This document shows positions 1 to 10,920 of a stretch of DNA of 64,000 nt, piece by piece. The translations under genes were made by a program, and so were the position numbers. Under the pieces are notes generated by a model, which saw only the letters and a list, made by a program, of their open reading frames with translations, was not told the DNA's origin and ran no database searches. This DNA comes from Epiperipatus broadwayi (lineage: Eukaryota; Onychophora; Udeonychophora; Euonychophora; Peripatidae): NCBI GenBank assembly GCA_028023455.1, contig JAQFVV010006503.1, forward strand, positions 784,404 to 848,403, in the 5' to 3' direction. The stretch's first letter is position 1. Each line of letters begins with the position of its first letter.

Positions 1-689
1 GCACATTTCATGCAAAACCAGCACTCATTAGTTAACCCAGACTACAATCTCTTCCACATATTTTTATTACTGTTCAGTCTGGGAGAGCTTATGAGGGCTG
101 GTTTAGCACAAAATATGCATCTTGGGGGGCATCTTTTTCACATCTTTGATATGTTTATGATTACACCTCTCTACAAGGTGTTAAAAGTGAATAGGAATCA
201 GTCCCTACTTTGCGTGAGAGGGGTGTAATGAAAATTACACTACATAAATATTATTCATTATTGGATAATCTCTAGTCTAATGAGTGACTAATTAAAATTA
301 TTAATATACTTTCAATAAGAGAGTATTGATATTTGCTTTATTCTAAAAGCATATCTATATAAAAGGGGGTACGTGGTAGATTGCTATTATATAATGTGAG
401 TGAAATATTATATAAATACATCATATACTGTTGAATTGAAGCATGTGTTATTGATCTGTCAAAGACTAATAATGCCTGAAAGTGATGTGTTTGTTTTTTA
501 TTTTTCAGTTTATTTATTTTTAATAAAAACTTTACAATAAAATTTTGTGTATTACGATCCAACTTTTAGATAAGAAGTTGAAATATAGTAATAGTGCAAA
601 ATAAATATATTTAATCAAAAAAAATAAGAAGTTTCAGCATAACAATTTAATGTTTTTTTAACTGTTGTAATTATAAATTTATTTAACGC

Positions 690-880
690 ATAAACCTTTA
701 AGCATATGTGCTTGAAAATACAAAGGTAGGGATCTCTACAGGTCTTAACCGCAAGCTTACTCTTGGAAGAAAAGAGGGGAACCCTTCTTTACTTCAATCT
801 ACTTTCTATATAAATAGGTAATGCTGAAGCTGTTAGAACTGAGAGCGTGTTTTCAAGTGCACATGCTTAAAGATTTATTT
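690..880. mobile_element. short MITE-like element with terminal inverted repeats (family F)
   Basis: The left end near 693-722 (aacctttaagcatatgtgct) is the inverse of the right end near 848-878 (caagtgcacatgcttaaaga), giving imperfect terminal inverted repeats of about 28 bp around a body of about 125 bp. The body (GGTAGGGATCTCTACAGGTC, then a GGGGAACCC motif) recurs inverted at 15,548-15,668, so this is a dispersed repeat. No coding capacity is visible. A non-autonomous DNA transposon is likely, but no target duplication was identified. Confidence 0.5.
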
Positions 881-1129
881 CCTTAGTAAATATTATTTAA
901 TGTTTTTTATAAGATGTAGGTAAATAAAGACTACTATTTTAAAAATTATTGCCTAGAAGCAATTGTATAAGTATCTTTGCAGTTGGAGAAATACAACTTC
1001 TGTGAATATACAATGAATTTATTTAGAGTTGTTTATTCCATGCTGGAAGAAAAATTACTAGAGACCAAATATAACAAAATAATTTAATAAAAAAACATAT
1101 ATGGCACCATTGCTTGGGAATTCATAAGA

Positions 1130-1206
1130 AGTTTGAGCATCAGAATCGATCCTGGAATCTCCCAATCCCAAGATGGGCACTTCACCTATCATGCCAAATC
1201 ACATAG
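1130..1206 (-). mobile_element. decayed tRNA-derived SINE remnant
   Basis: On the minus strand an A-box-like TGGCATGATAGG is followed about 40 nt later by a B-box-like GGATCGATTC, the spacing of an internal RNA polymerase III promoter. A CCCATCTTGGG stretch lies where an anticodon arm would be. The element is too diverged to fold as a tRNA, and no tail or target duplication is seen. It could be chance. Confidence 0.3.
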
Positions 1207-1375
1207 ATTAGTTAACATAAATATTGATATAAAAGTAAGAGAACTGAAAACTCTGAAGTACTTTTATTGCAAGAAACTTGAACACTAAAAAGATAAAATA
1301 TTTAAAGAATTTGCTTGAAATATTTAAAAAATGTTTACTCCCACAAAAATATTATGTAACTATATCAATGAATTG

Positions 1376-1650
1376 GAAGGCTGAAGAGTTGTGAGTTGAA
1401 ATAGTTTGAAGCCTGTCCATTAAAGTATGAAGATTGGCTATCTTAATATAAAGCTGAGCACTGATTATATATATATGTGTGAGGATAGTAGTCTACACAA
1501 ACTGATGATTGTTGTTTTAGCATGAAATACATATATTGGTGATTATTTATCTTTTCAACATGTGTGTGATCAGGTGAGTCAGCAATATGAGATGGCGCCA
1601 AGAGTAGTGGGTCATGTGAAAGTCTGAGTTCGAATCCTGCATATATTACA
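1376..1650 (+). mobile_element. family A repeat copy
   Basis: It shares a long block with copies at 11,200-11,455, 42,480-42,700 and 54,150-54,414: tgaagattggctatcttaat, then a GAGCACTGATTATAT stretch, a GATGATTG..GGTTTAGCATGAAATAC stretch, and GGTGATTATTTATCTTTT. Near its end is a good pol III B box (GAGTTCGAATCCTGC at about 1626-1640), suggesting some tRNA-like ancestry for the family. An 85-codon minus-strand frame across it is incidental. Confidence 0.6.
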
Positions 1651-1667
1651 TATATAAATGCAGGTTT

Positions 1668-1745
1668 AAGCCTGTACAATGTATTAATGTAGTATTTCAT
1701 TTACTTAAGCCTGTACAATGTATTAATGTAGTATTTCATTTACTT
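1668..1745. repeat. two-copy 39 bp tandem repeat
   Basis: The unit beginning AAGCCTGTACAATGTATTAA at 1668 is repeated exactly at 1707, so period 39 in two copies. It adjoins the family A copy and looks like a recent local duplication. Confidence 0.85.
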
Positions 1746-1765
1746 ATACTGAAAATTTTTTATAC

Positions 1766-1980
1766 ATGTAAAATGGAGGGATTTGAACTTTGAGATTTTT
1801 CAATCTATTCAGCCTTCATTCTATCTCAAGCAACCAATACACATGACCACACACATGCTCTCATATTGTGGGTCACATATCTTTTTCACACATTTGTGGG
1901 CTTGTGTATTGGTTGCTTGAGATAAAGTGAAGAATGAATAGATTGAAAAATTATTTTAAAATCCTTCTATTTTACATCTA
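1766..1980. mobile_element. foldback (hairpin) element, family A/E end
   Basis: The left arm (about 1766-1852, including caatctattcagccttcatt and caagcaaccaatacacatga) is the inverse of the right arm (about 1893-1980), with a loop of about 40 bp. The same terminal sequence (GGGATTTGAACnC, caagcaaccaatac-like) flanks the large hairpin at 41,565-42,735, so it is a shorter relative. The terminal GGATTTGAAC is the complement of a tRNA B box. Confidence 0.7.
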
Positions 1981-2227
1981 TATCATTAATGTTTTTGAAC
2001 TGGGCAAAACATCAGTGCATTACAAAATATACTATTAAGTAGCAAAAAGAAAATCACAACAAATACTTCACATTGTGTTACCAATGTATTTAAAAATGAA
2101 TGAATAAATGAAAATAATACTTAAAATCTTAAGGAATAATTAAACATCTGTGTGAATAAATAGAAAAATAAGGAGTTCCTTTGTAGTGTTTTTAATTATT
2201 TTCACTTTCAAATAGCTAGATTTATTA

Positions 2228-2334
2228 AGCATTGGTGGTTGAGAGGCCAGTGACAGTTGCTTTACAAGCAGTTGTCCCGGATTAGTGGGTTTGCTTCCCA
2301 GCTGATTAAGATTAAATTTATAAAACATTGCTCG
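2228..2334 (+). mobile_element. tRNA-derived SINE remnant
   Basis: The start AAGCATTGGTGG resembles the 5' end of the intact SINE at 3,469. It is followed by an A-box-like TGGTTGAGAGG and a B-box-like GGGTTTGCTTCCC. The internal CAAGCAGTTGTCCCGG resembles the tRNA-Gly-like copy. The 3' end has diverged and no target duplication was found. Confidence 0.5.
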
Positions 2335-3454
2335 TGATTCTTATTATTCAACCAAATCTATTTATTCTTTAAAAAAATCTAACAATTTATAAATTCGTAT
2401 TCTATAGTAGTCAGCCTCTTATATTATTAGACATCATTTGTAGATGTACATACAAGTTATACATATGTTTCTTTTTGTACAAATAAAAAATACCAATTAT
2501 GATTATAAATAACTTTAGAATTTAATAAACTTTATAACTATAGAGTAAATAGACAAAGAAAGTTGAAAATTTTGTATTTTTAAAACTGATTTTCTTGTGA
2601 TCAATTCGACCATGTTAAATGAGACTTCTTCATCAACTGAAATAGTTATTTTTATGTTACTCTGTTTTAATTACTAGATAGTAATACTGCTTTGTCTTTT
2701 TTAAGATAGTCTAAATGTATAAATATAAAAAAAAGATATTGTTTTTCCTCTTATATTTTATCTTAAATAGAAAAAAATATTTTATTCATAGGCTACCCTC
2801 CCCCGGATGTGCAAATTTATCCATGTAATTATAATTTTATATCCAATATTTGCACGTTGCCATTATATAAATTTTGCCTTTTATTTATAATGTTGAAGCT
2901 ATATTGCTTCACATATATTATAAATGTGCTGTAAATTAATTAAAAATAATTTTTTAATTCAATTAATTGCATGTACTTATTGCAATGTGCATTTCTATAA
3001 AGTTTTGAATTAATGCACGATACCAAATTGTTTTTTTTTGCTTAAGTATTCTAGTTGACATTGACTTAGAAATAGTTAAATTTATTTATTCAGCTTTAAA
3101 AAAATTATTCTATATTTATTAGATGAAAAAATGTTTTAAATTATCAGAGGAAAAATATGTTAACAACATGGAATTGGTAAAAAAAATTTCTGAAAAATTA
3201 GCAAAACTCACTAATTATTTTTTCTGTATTCATGGACCCTAGGATCTCCTGTTTTGTATTTTTTATTATTATAGTTTGTTTTAATCTGTTTTTAAAAGAA
3301 TATTATTTGCAAGACAAAAAAATATTACAAGCTTGAATCATCTATATAAAAGCATTTTATGAACTTAAATTTTGTACTGACCAGGAATCCAAAGCAAATT
3401 AAATGACATTAATATCTATTTCTAGTTGATAAAAATTCCCCTTTTTTTTTTATT
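2335..3454. other. AT-rich DNA, nothing recognised
   Basis: No open frame of interest, no repeat shared with the rest of the window and no RNA gene is visible. A C-rich patch (CTACCCTCCCCCGG near 2793) is the only compositional break. Confidence 0.5.
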
Positions 3455-3468
3455 AATTAAATAAAGTT

Positions 3469-3562
3469 GTCAAGCGTTGGTGGCCTAGCGGTTAGCATAA
3501 CTGCCTTCCAAGCAGCTGGCCCGAGTTCGCTTCCCGGTCAATGCTTTGACATATGAAAAAAA
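3469..3562 (+). mobile_element. tRNA-Gly(UCC)-derived SINE with perfect 14 bp target duplication
   Basis: Positions 3474-3544 closely resemble animal tRNA-Gly with a TCC anticodon: GCGTTGGTGG start, A box TGGCCTAGCGG, anticodon arm CTGC-CTTCCAA-GCAG, and T arm with TTCGCTT loop. The acceptor stem still pairs, with two G-T pairs. The T-stem has one mismatch and the B box has C where A is expected. The head is preceded by GTCAA and followed by TTTGACATATG and a run of A. The 14 bp AATTAAATAAAGTT at 3455-3468 is repeated exactly at 3563-3576. The target duplication and A tail show a retroposed SINE rather than a tRNA gene. Length is about 94 bp. Confidence 0.9.
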
Positions 3563-3576
3563 AATTAAATAAAGTT

Positions 3577-4039
3577 TTGAAATAACATCAATACAAAATG
3601 CTTATTTCCTTCCAATTATGTCTATAGTTTTTATCTTGCAAATTATAAAGTGGTATTAACTCATACAAGTAAACCTATATTTTTTCTTGATTTTTTTCAG
3701 TTTTAAACATATTCAGATTTGTTTTAGAGCACATATATCTAAAGTTAATAAATATTTCAATGCACATAATTGGAGATCAAAGATGATGAAGTAATAATGA
3801 AAATGTAATATAGGTCGAAGTGAATAATAGTGTAATGCTTATTAGTGATATGGTAATGGAGTAAATGAATATTTGAAGATGGATGATGAAAAACGATATA
3901 TCTCATCCTTATCAACATTTTTCTTAGTCAAGAATTGTCCAGTTTGTAATGTTAATAATAAAATACTTACTTAGGATTTAGATCATAGGTTTCTGATAGT
4001 AGGACATCAAAAGCAGGTGTCATTTATTGATTTGCATAG
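3577..4039. other. AT-rich DNA, nothing recognised
   Basis: No repeat family or coding signal seen. Confidence 0.5.
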
Positions 4040-4720
4040 ATAGAAAAATCTCTACAGAATAGCATCATTCAATGCAAGACTTAGTAATCAATGGATACAA
4101 AAAGATTTGTGAATAAAATCCCTATCTAGTGCTTACTCATCCAATATCCACAAATTAATTTCTAACTTGTGACTTTCATCAGTGAGGAGTTTTAGATCTG
4201 AAAGCACTGCACATAGATCTTAGGATCTAACACAACCCTTCAGCAACCATATTATACCTATTTATTTAACTACAAAGAAATGATGCCAAGATGAAAGTAC
4301 AATAATATTTTCAGTTCAAGTTTATTTGCTTATATAGTTATATAGATTTGGACCCAGTTCAATGTCTATACATGTCTATTATTTAAAAAAGCACAATCGC
4401 CACCATAGTCACTATCATTTTATGGGCAAGATTAGTATAAATCCACTAAAACACCACATGGTCACAAATTCCTATATTTATATTAGCTGTTACAACAATA
4501 GCAAACATTTCATACAGTAGTGTCACTCAGTGCAAGCTTTAGTAATCAATAAATATTGAATGAGTAGGCATTAGATATGGAATTTATGCACAAATTATCT
4601 TGCATTCATTGATCACTGACATTTGCACTAGGTGTCACTACTGCATGGAGGGTTTGCTACTGTTTTAACAGCTTGCATAAGCATAGGAATTGGTGATCAT
4701 ATGATGATTTGTATAGATCG
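4040..4720 (+). mobile_element. family B hairpin element, long/dimeric copy
   Basis: It carries the family B landmarks: AGTAATCAATGGAT, ATAAAATCCCTATCTAGTGC, CTCATCCAATATCC, TCATCAGTGAGGAG, TCTTAGGATCTAA. An internal inverted piece of the family tail (CCACTAAAACACCACATGGTCAC) follows, then a second body in which the motifs return inverted (GGCATTAGATA, TTTATGCACAAA, GTGTCACTACTGCATGGAGG), and the tail GCATAAGC..GGTGATCATATGATG. The long interior (GGACCCAGTTCAATG) is shared with the copies at 60.5 and 63 kb. It is older than those copies by divergence. No coding capacity. Confidence 0.7.
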
Positions 4721-5237
4721 AGAGTGCTTTTTTATGAAATAAATCATGCAAAATATATCAACTTTAGAAAATATCAGAAAACAATAAATGCTAAGATCAG
4801 AGTTATGCAAATGTTTGTATTAAAAATTGTTAAGCCTGATAAGGAGTAAAATCATTATAAACCAACAGTGTTCCTGCAAAAAGTCTCCTATTAGACTACA
4901 AAAATAAGTAAACAAAGAAAATTATTTTTATATATTTGTATACTTTTCTGTTTTATTAATCCCACTCCCCCCAAAGTAATAATAATAAAAACCATAATAT
5001 ATAATTGCATTTACATTAAAGATTTCCTGGCTTTTGGCTTTTCGCTAGTAAAGATTTGAATAATATGAATAAAATGTGCAAAATTAAATTGTTTCATTAA
5101 TAGAGTTTTTTATTTGAAAGTTTATTCAGCATCTTTATAATCCTTATTCATATTTTACACAAGCATTATAAATTATTTGATAGTAAAAGTCATAGTGTTG
5201 GAAGTGGTTATCACTAAACTCATATATATTCAAGGAC

Positions 5238-5481
5238 ATTAAAACAAACAAAACTCACTATACATATTGCCATACACAGCAAGCCAGAGTAATCAATGGA
5301 TGCTGGAAGGCCTGCACATAAAATCCCCATAGGCACTAGATGGGATTTTATGCACAGACCCCTGGCAAACATTGATTACTCTGACTTGCTGTGTGTGGCA
5401 ATATGTATAATGAGATTTGCCTGTTTTAATAACAGTTATAAGCAAGCATAAGAAATGTAGATCATGTGTTGATTATTGGCT
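5238..5481 (+). mobile_element. family B hairpin element with 15 bp target duplication
   Basis: Left arm about 5245-5330 (ACTCACTATACATATTGCCA, AGCCAGAGTAATCAATGGAT, ATAAAATCCC) and right arm about 5338-5428 are inverse copies with almost no loop. The constant tail follows: GTTATAAGCAAGCATAAGAA, then GATCATGTGTTGATTATTGG. The direct repeat TATATATTCAAGGAC is present at 5223-5237 and 5482-5496, 15 of 15 bases. One of the clearest examples of the family layout: hairpin body plus a unique tail. Confidence 0.85.
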
Positions 5482-5496
5482 TATATATTCAAGGAC

Positions 5497-6603
5497 TGAG
5501 GAATGAGACAAGATGTTGTTTGTTAGTAATTAGGCCAAAACATTTAATTACACAATAATAATTTTAACTTAACTTATATCAAACTACTTGTGAAAATAAA
5601 TATGAATGAGTTTTTCAATCAGTTGAGATATAGGTTTTGCGATTGAAAGCATTTTGAATTATTGTGTCATTAAAATCTGTAAAACAAATACATGGACTTC
5701 ACTTGGTATAAAAGTTTAAGTCTGAAAATATTACTTTTTCAATTCTGTGGTGAATTAAGATATTAATAAGCGCACTAATGGAATTTATTATATTATATAA
5801 ACCAGAGGGCTAAATGGAATTGAAAAGAGAATGATAAACATTAGCATAGAATTTAAATCTGTAGATAATTTGAGAATTGTTTATAAGTTAGTTATATTTC
5901 ATGTTTGTAAAATGTAACACATTCTGTGAAAAGGAAGAGTAGAAAAATGTTGGAGAATTAAGTGGAGGAGTGACTTAAGATACAGTTGTAACAATGATTT
6001 TAGAAGCATATTTTTTTATTACATAATCTTTAATAAATAACAGATATTAGATGATAGTGCTTAATAAATCTCCACCCTGTATTTTCCTAGTCACTATTGA
6101 CAGACACTTTTCAAGCTAATGGCTTTCTTCAGTTCACATATCTTTAAAAAAAATGTCTGGCAAAGATGTTTGTTATTAACAATGAAAAGATATTGGATAA
6201 TATAGGCATTAAAATAAAATATATTTGTTTCTATAAATAAAATATGTAACAAATATTGATGGTGAATAATTTAAAATAATAATTAACTTTTATTTACAAT
6301 TAAATTACATAATCGTAATCCAAGTTTTATATGAAATTGTCTTAAATTCAAAACTATAGCAGCGTTGTCAATTTTAGACTATTAATTTGAATAATATGAA
6401 TCAAAAAATATGTCATTAATGCAGGAATTTTTAACAAAAAATTAACCATCAGAATATTTAACCTAGGAATCTATTATCTCTATTATATAATATTCTTTAG
6501 TTACTTAATATTTAAACAAGCCTTTTTCTAGGAGGAGATGAAATCAATTACAGCTAGATCACCATGCTAGTATGGAACTTAAGAATATCTTATTGTTGAT
6601 AAT
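5497..6603. other. AT-rich DNA, nothing recognised
   Basis: No shared repeats, coding signal or RNA gene seen. Confidence 0.45.
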
Positions 6604-6938
6604 TTAATGATGATGATGATGATAATAAGAATTAGAAGAAGGAAGAAGAGGTAGAAAAAGAAGGAGAAGGAAGAGGAGAAAAAGGAGGAGGAAAAGAAGA
6701 AAGAAGAGCAGAAGAAGTAGAAGAAGAGAAGAAGGATGAGGAGAAGAAAAAGAAGGAGAAAAAGGATGAAAAGAAAAAGAAAAAAGAAGGTGGAGAAGAA
6801 GAAGAATGATAATAATGAAAAGAACAAGTAGAAGAAGAGAAGGAGGTAAAAACAAGGATGAAAAGAAGAAGGTGATGATGAAGAAGAAGAAAGAGAAGAA
6901 AGATAAAAAGAAGATGAATATTATTATTATTATTATTT
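6604..6938. repeat. polypurine (GAA/GAG/GGA) tract with (GAT)n start and (ATT)n end
   Basis: About 300 bp are almost entirely purine on the plus strand (aagaagaggtagaaaaagaa-type sequence), between a short (GAT)n run and ATTATTATT. The apparent minus-strand frames rich in Phe, Leu and Ser here are translations of the polypyrimidine strand, not genes. Long homopurine-homopyrimidine tracts can form triplex DNA. Confidence 0.9.
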
Positions 6939-7059
6939 AATATTAGTATGACTCTATTACAAGGCTTCAGTTATGTTTCAGCAGTATACTATTTCTCGAT
7001 TTCTTTAGCCATGCTTGATCACTTGATGACATTGTTTATGTGCAAAAATACATAAAAAT

Positions 7060-7318
7060 GTCATTTATGTGGCAGGGCTTATGGCTAATACTACAGTTCT
7101 GTTGTATTAGCCACTACATGCCACTTGATAGTGTTGCACATAAATATTATGACCTGTTTTGGGTTTCACAACACTTTATGCAAATTTATGCAATTCATAG
7201 TTGGCTACCATATTGTCTAATGGTGGCTGGATTTCAAGTGATCACAACTTTTGAAATCTTTGTAGCAGAGTAATTTCATTTCTACTTAAATCACTCAGTC
7301 TGACTCACTAAGAATTGT
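7060..7318 (+). repeat. direct repeat pair, copy 1
   Basis: The block GGCTTATGGCTAATAC, CTGTTGTATTAGCCA, GCTTGATGGCATTGTG-like, CAGTTGGCTACCATATTGT, TGGATTTCAAGTG, GCAGTCTGACTCAC-like recurs in order at 7467-7730. Divergence is moderate. The 77-codon frame across it is not conserved in the second copy, so it is not treated as a gene. Confidence 0.75.
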
Positions 7319-7466
7319 CACACCCTCTCCACTCTTCCCTACACAACTTGGAAAGTGCAAAACATTGACAATGGGTAGAGTCAAACATGATTCTGCCTTC
7401 GGCCAAGCTCATGTGAAAACTCACATTGTGCCAGTTGCCAACAACAGAAACAGAATAACCATGGTG

Positions 7467-7730
7467 GCTTTTACGCAGCTGGACTTATGGCTAATACAAT
7501 AATTTCTGTTGTATTAACCATTGCATGCTGCTTGATGGCATTGTGTAGAAATATTTTGGCCTGTTTTGTTCTTTGCAACATTGGTAATGTGAATTAGCAC
7601 AATTCACAGTTGGCTACCGTATTGTTTCTGAGAGTGGTTGGATTTCAAGTGGCCACAAGTTTTGAAATCTCCATAACAGAGTAATTTTATTTCTACTTAA
7701 ATCACGCAGTCTGACTGACTCACACCGTAA
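7467..7730 (+). repeat. direct repeat pair, copy 2
   Basis: Second copy of the block at 7060-7318, with the same landmarks in the same order. The intervening DNA includes TTCTGCCTTCGGCCAAGCTC (7390), which resembles TTCTGCCATCGGTCACACTC near 7776. The whole 7.06-8.45 kb stretch may therefore be a diverged duplication of a larger unit. Confidence 0.75.
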
Positions 7731-7825
7731 TGTAGCAAGTCCATGAAATTCTACTTTTGCAAAACAACCTTACAATTCTGCCATCGGTCACACTCTTGCA
7801 AGCAAAGGTATTAGATTTGCACACA

Positions 7826-8110
7826 TATCCAAAACAAAACGTTGTGATTCTGTGACATAAAACAAGGAAAAAAAAAAAGAAAACAAAAGTTGAAAAAGTC
7901 AAAAGTTTTGGTCTTATTTTATTTTTATTTTTTTTGTGGGGGGGGGGGGGTTGAAGAAAAGTTTGTTGTCACTGAGACAAAAGTTATTTTTCGTTTGTTT
8001 TTATTAAAATAAGGAAGATTTTTTTTTAAAAAAAAAAGGTAATACAAATAAAATGTAATAAAAATTGGTTTTAAAAATAAAAGTTTTGCTATATCAATGG
8101 TATAGATGTG
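7826..8110 (+). repeat. second direct repeat pair, copy 1
   Basis: Landmarks AAAACAAAACGTTGTGATTC, GTTGAAAAAGTCAAAAGTTT, GAAAAGTTTGT..CACTGAGA, GTTATTTTTCGTTTGTTTTT and GGTAATACAAATAAAATGTA recur at 8166-8450. It contains a run of about 12 G near 7937. A 60-codon minus-strand frame here is not supported as a gene. Confidence 0.75.
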
Positions 8111-8165
8111 TTTGTGTATTGTTTTTGTTATTTTAATTTGTTAGTAGGTAGAAAAAAAGCATTTC

Positions 8166-8450
8166 CAAAACAAAAGGTTGTGATTCTATGGCATAAATCA
8201 ATGAAAAAAAAAAAACACGAAAGTTGATAAAGTCAAAAGTTTTGGTGTTATTTTATTTTGGGAGTGGGAAGTGGTGGTTGAGAAAAAGTTTGTCATCACT
8301 GAGAAACAAGTTTGGAAAAAGTTATTTTTGGTTTGTTTTTATTGAAAGGTAGAACAAGATTTTATTTTAAAAAAAGGTAATACAAATAAAATGTAATAAA
8401 AATTATTTTTAAAAATAAGAAAGTTTGACTATATCAGTTGGAAAGATGTG
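8166..8450 (+). repeat. second direct repeat pair, copy 2
   Basis: Second copy of the 7826-8110 block, 340 bp further on, with AAAACAAAAGGTTGTGATTC and the same downstream order, ending in the shared GATGTGTTTGTGTA. It carries an insertion (ACAAGTTTGGAAAAAG) relative to copy 1. Confidence 0.75.
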
Positions 8451-8924
8451 TTTGTGTAAGGAAAAATAATTAAAGACATAGTAGAAAAAATAAGAAAAAA
8501 CAAATTTAAAGATGTAGTAAAAAGAAAAAATCACTAGCAGCCCGGGAACATTAAATTTAATTGTTTTTGCATAGCAATAACGCCATTAAGTGGCCAAGCC
8601 TGGCTATGTAATTAGTACCTTCAAACTATAAGCTTTAATAAGTGGCATATAGATTGGTGAGAAAGTATGCTGGTAATAAAATCAATTCTTATAAAATTTT
8701 GCAATAAATTGACTACCAAAATACAGAAAATAATTAGTTTACAAATATAAGATCAAATTATATTTTAACCCTAATTGCAATTATTTTAATTCTACTTTTT
8801 TAAAAATAATAATTTGTTTTTATTATTATTTACATTTATCTATTATTGTTATTCTTAATTTAGGGAGAAATCATCATTATTTTCAATCATTATCAATACT
8901 TTGCAGGATCAATCCATTTTTTAT

Positions 8925-9255
8925 GATTTCTAGTCTCTCTCCTTCACATCATCCCAGCACACTTCCTTAATTTTTCCATCTATCTCACATGCGATCTCTT
9001 TCTAGGTCTTTTACAATCTCTTGAAATCCAGTTTAAAATTTCAACTGTCCATCTATTACCATCCCAACTCCACTTCAGTCTTTTTTTTTTCAATTCTTTC
9101 AATGACATCTGTAACACCTATTTGCTATTTTATCCATGTATTTTGTTTTTGACCTCTTCTTGTTACTTCTAAAATGCATTTCGCCATAAGTCTGAAGTTT
9201 CTTTATTACTCTTCCATTAAGTGTTCAAGTCTCAGATCTATAAGTAAGAAAAGTG
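8925..9255 (-). mobile_element. 3' fragment of the RTE-type LINE
   Basis: The plus-strand text (CTTCACATCATCCCAGCACACTT, TTTTACAATCTCTTGAAATCC, CCAACTCCACTTCAGTCTTT, AAGTGTTCAAGTCTCAGATC) matches the C-terminal coding end of the RTE-type element at 55,100-55,460 in the same order. It is a 5'-truncated minus-strand copy covering the region after the reverse transcriptase. It has indels and no open frame, and is more decayed than the 55 kb copy. Confidence 0.85.
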
Positions 9256-10920
9256 AAACACATTCAAAATACCAATTTTATTATTATAAATGTTTGGCGG
9301 AATATTTTACAAATAACAAAATAATATTAGTTATACATATTACAGTTTAATTCAAAGATGCTAAACTTTTTGTACTCACGATTATGATCCCATCCTTGCC
9401 AAATCTTATTGGTTATTAGTAATCATTATTAGAATAGACATTGTGTCATCTTTAGTCTAGATCTGCACTTTCAACTTTAATTAAAGATTAATATAATTAT
9501 TATTACTAAACATAACTAACGGAATAAATAATTCAATTCCATTAAAACTTATATACGTGTGTAACATCTTAAATATTCTTATAATGTTTTATTTCACTAC
9601 ATATATTTTAATCTAATTAATAAAGACATCTGAAAAACACAAATAATCCCCAATAATCTTATTCCTATGGTTAAACAATATGTAGTAAAATGGAAAGTTA
9701 TAAATATATTTAATATATAAATATTAGTGTGTGTACCATTTTTAAAAATATTTTACTTATAATATTATGATTGGTATTATTGACAGAGATGAAGTTTTCT
9801 TTTCTTTATAAATAGAAGTCACAATAATGTTTATATATATATACTAAAAATTGTGAAAAGCAATTGCAGACCCATTACGACTTGTTTTTAATCTTTTATT
9901 TCAGAATGTTTCTTTTATTTTCAAAGTTTTGAGGAAAAAGGAAATCAAAAAAGAAATACATACAACTCTCCCAGTATGACTCAAATACTTGAAAGAGAGA
10001 GAGAGAGAAAAAAAAAGAGAGAGAGAGAAAGATATTTATTATAAACTTTTTCTAGTTTGACAGTAATTATTTTTTTCTGTCTGGATTTCTTTCAAATGTA
10101 TTGTCAGTCTCATATTCAAATAGATTACACTTCTCATGCTTTCAGCAGTAAAGTAATACTTCATGTAATGCAGTTTGATCTCACAAAAGATTGTAACTCA
10201 ATCTTGATAATTTTCTTTTTTTATAAAGTTTTAATACTGATTTTTTACATTAATGTTTTATTTATTTATAATCATTAATATAACTTATTCTGTTCATGTC
10301 ATTATTTTATAATAGTAATATGTGATCTGGACAATCAGAGAAAGATGCCGCTTTTACTGTAGGCTATGCCATCCTACAATCATATTATTAGTGTTATTAT
10401 CAATACATTAACATTCATTTAAAAATCCGCATTAACCCTTGATCTTTGCACTCTAACTAAATATTCCTTAATCACCATTTTTAAATGGTTACCTGGTTTT
10501 GCTACTTGAAAAAGAAGTACCTATGCTTGTAAACAGAAACATTTACAGACTCGAATCGGAAGTTTATGGCAGAAAAAGGTCCTAACTACTCTATTATCAT
10601 CTAAATTTTAATAAGTATGCTACAGTGATTTTTTCAAACAATATTCATTTTCTATTTCGATTTGACTACTTTAAGCAAATGCATTCTTTTAATGTGAACT
10701 TTAAAATATTTCGAAGATAATTCAATTGGTACATTTGACATATATATTTAATACTTTAAAAAGACGGAAATTTATTACAACTTTTTAATGCTAATATTAA
10801 AATTTTAGTCTTAGATTAAATAATACCAGTTCATATTGTGAATATTTTCATTATCTACCTGTATTTAAACAACACAGTTTGACTATTTGTGTGTTATTAC
10901 TAACAAGTTGTTTAATATCT
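9256..10920. other. AT-rich DNA with a short GA-rich tract
   Basis: Nothing beyond a (GA)n/(A)n run at about 9990-10032. A 73-codon plus frame at 10,057-10,278 has AT-driven composition and no support. Confidence 0.45.

Noticed and set aside
3474-3544. A functional tRNA-Gly(UCC) gene
   Set aside because: A T-stem mismatch, an altered B box, an A tail and perfect flanking target duplications show a retroposed SINE.
6579-6855. Two overlapping minus-strand frames that look like membrane proteins
   Set aside because: They are polypyrimidine strand translations (Phe, Leu, Ser) with no other support.
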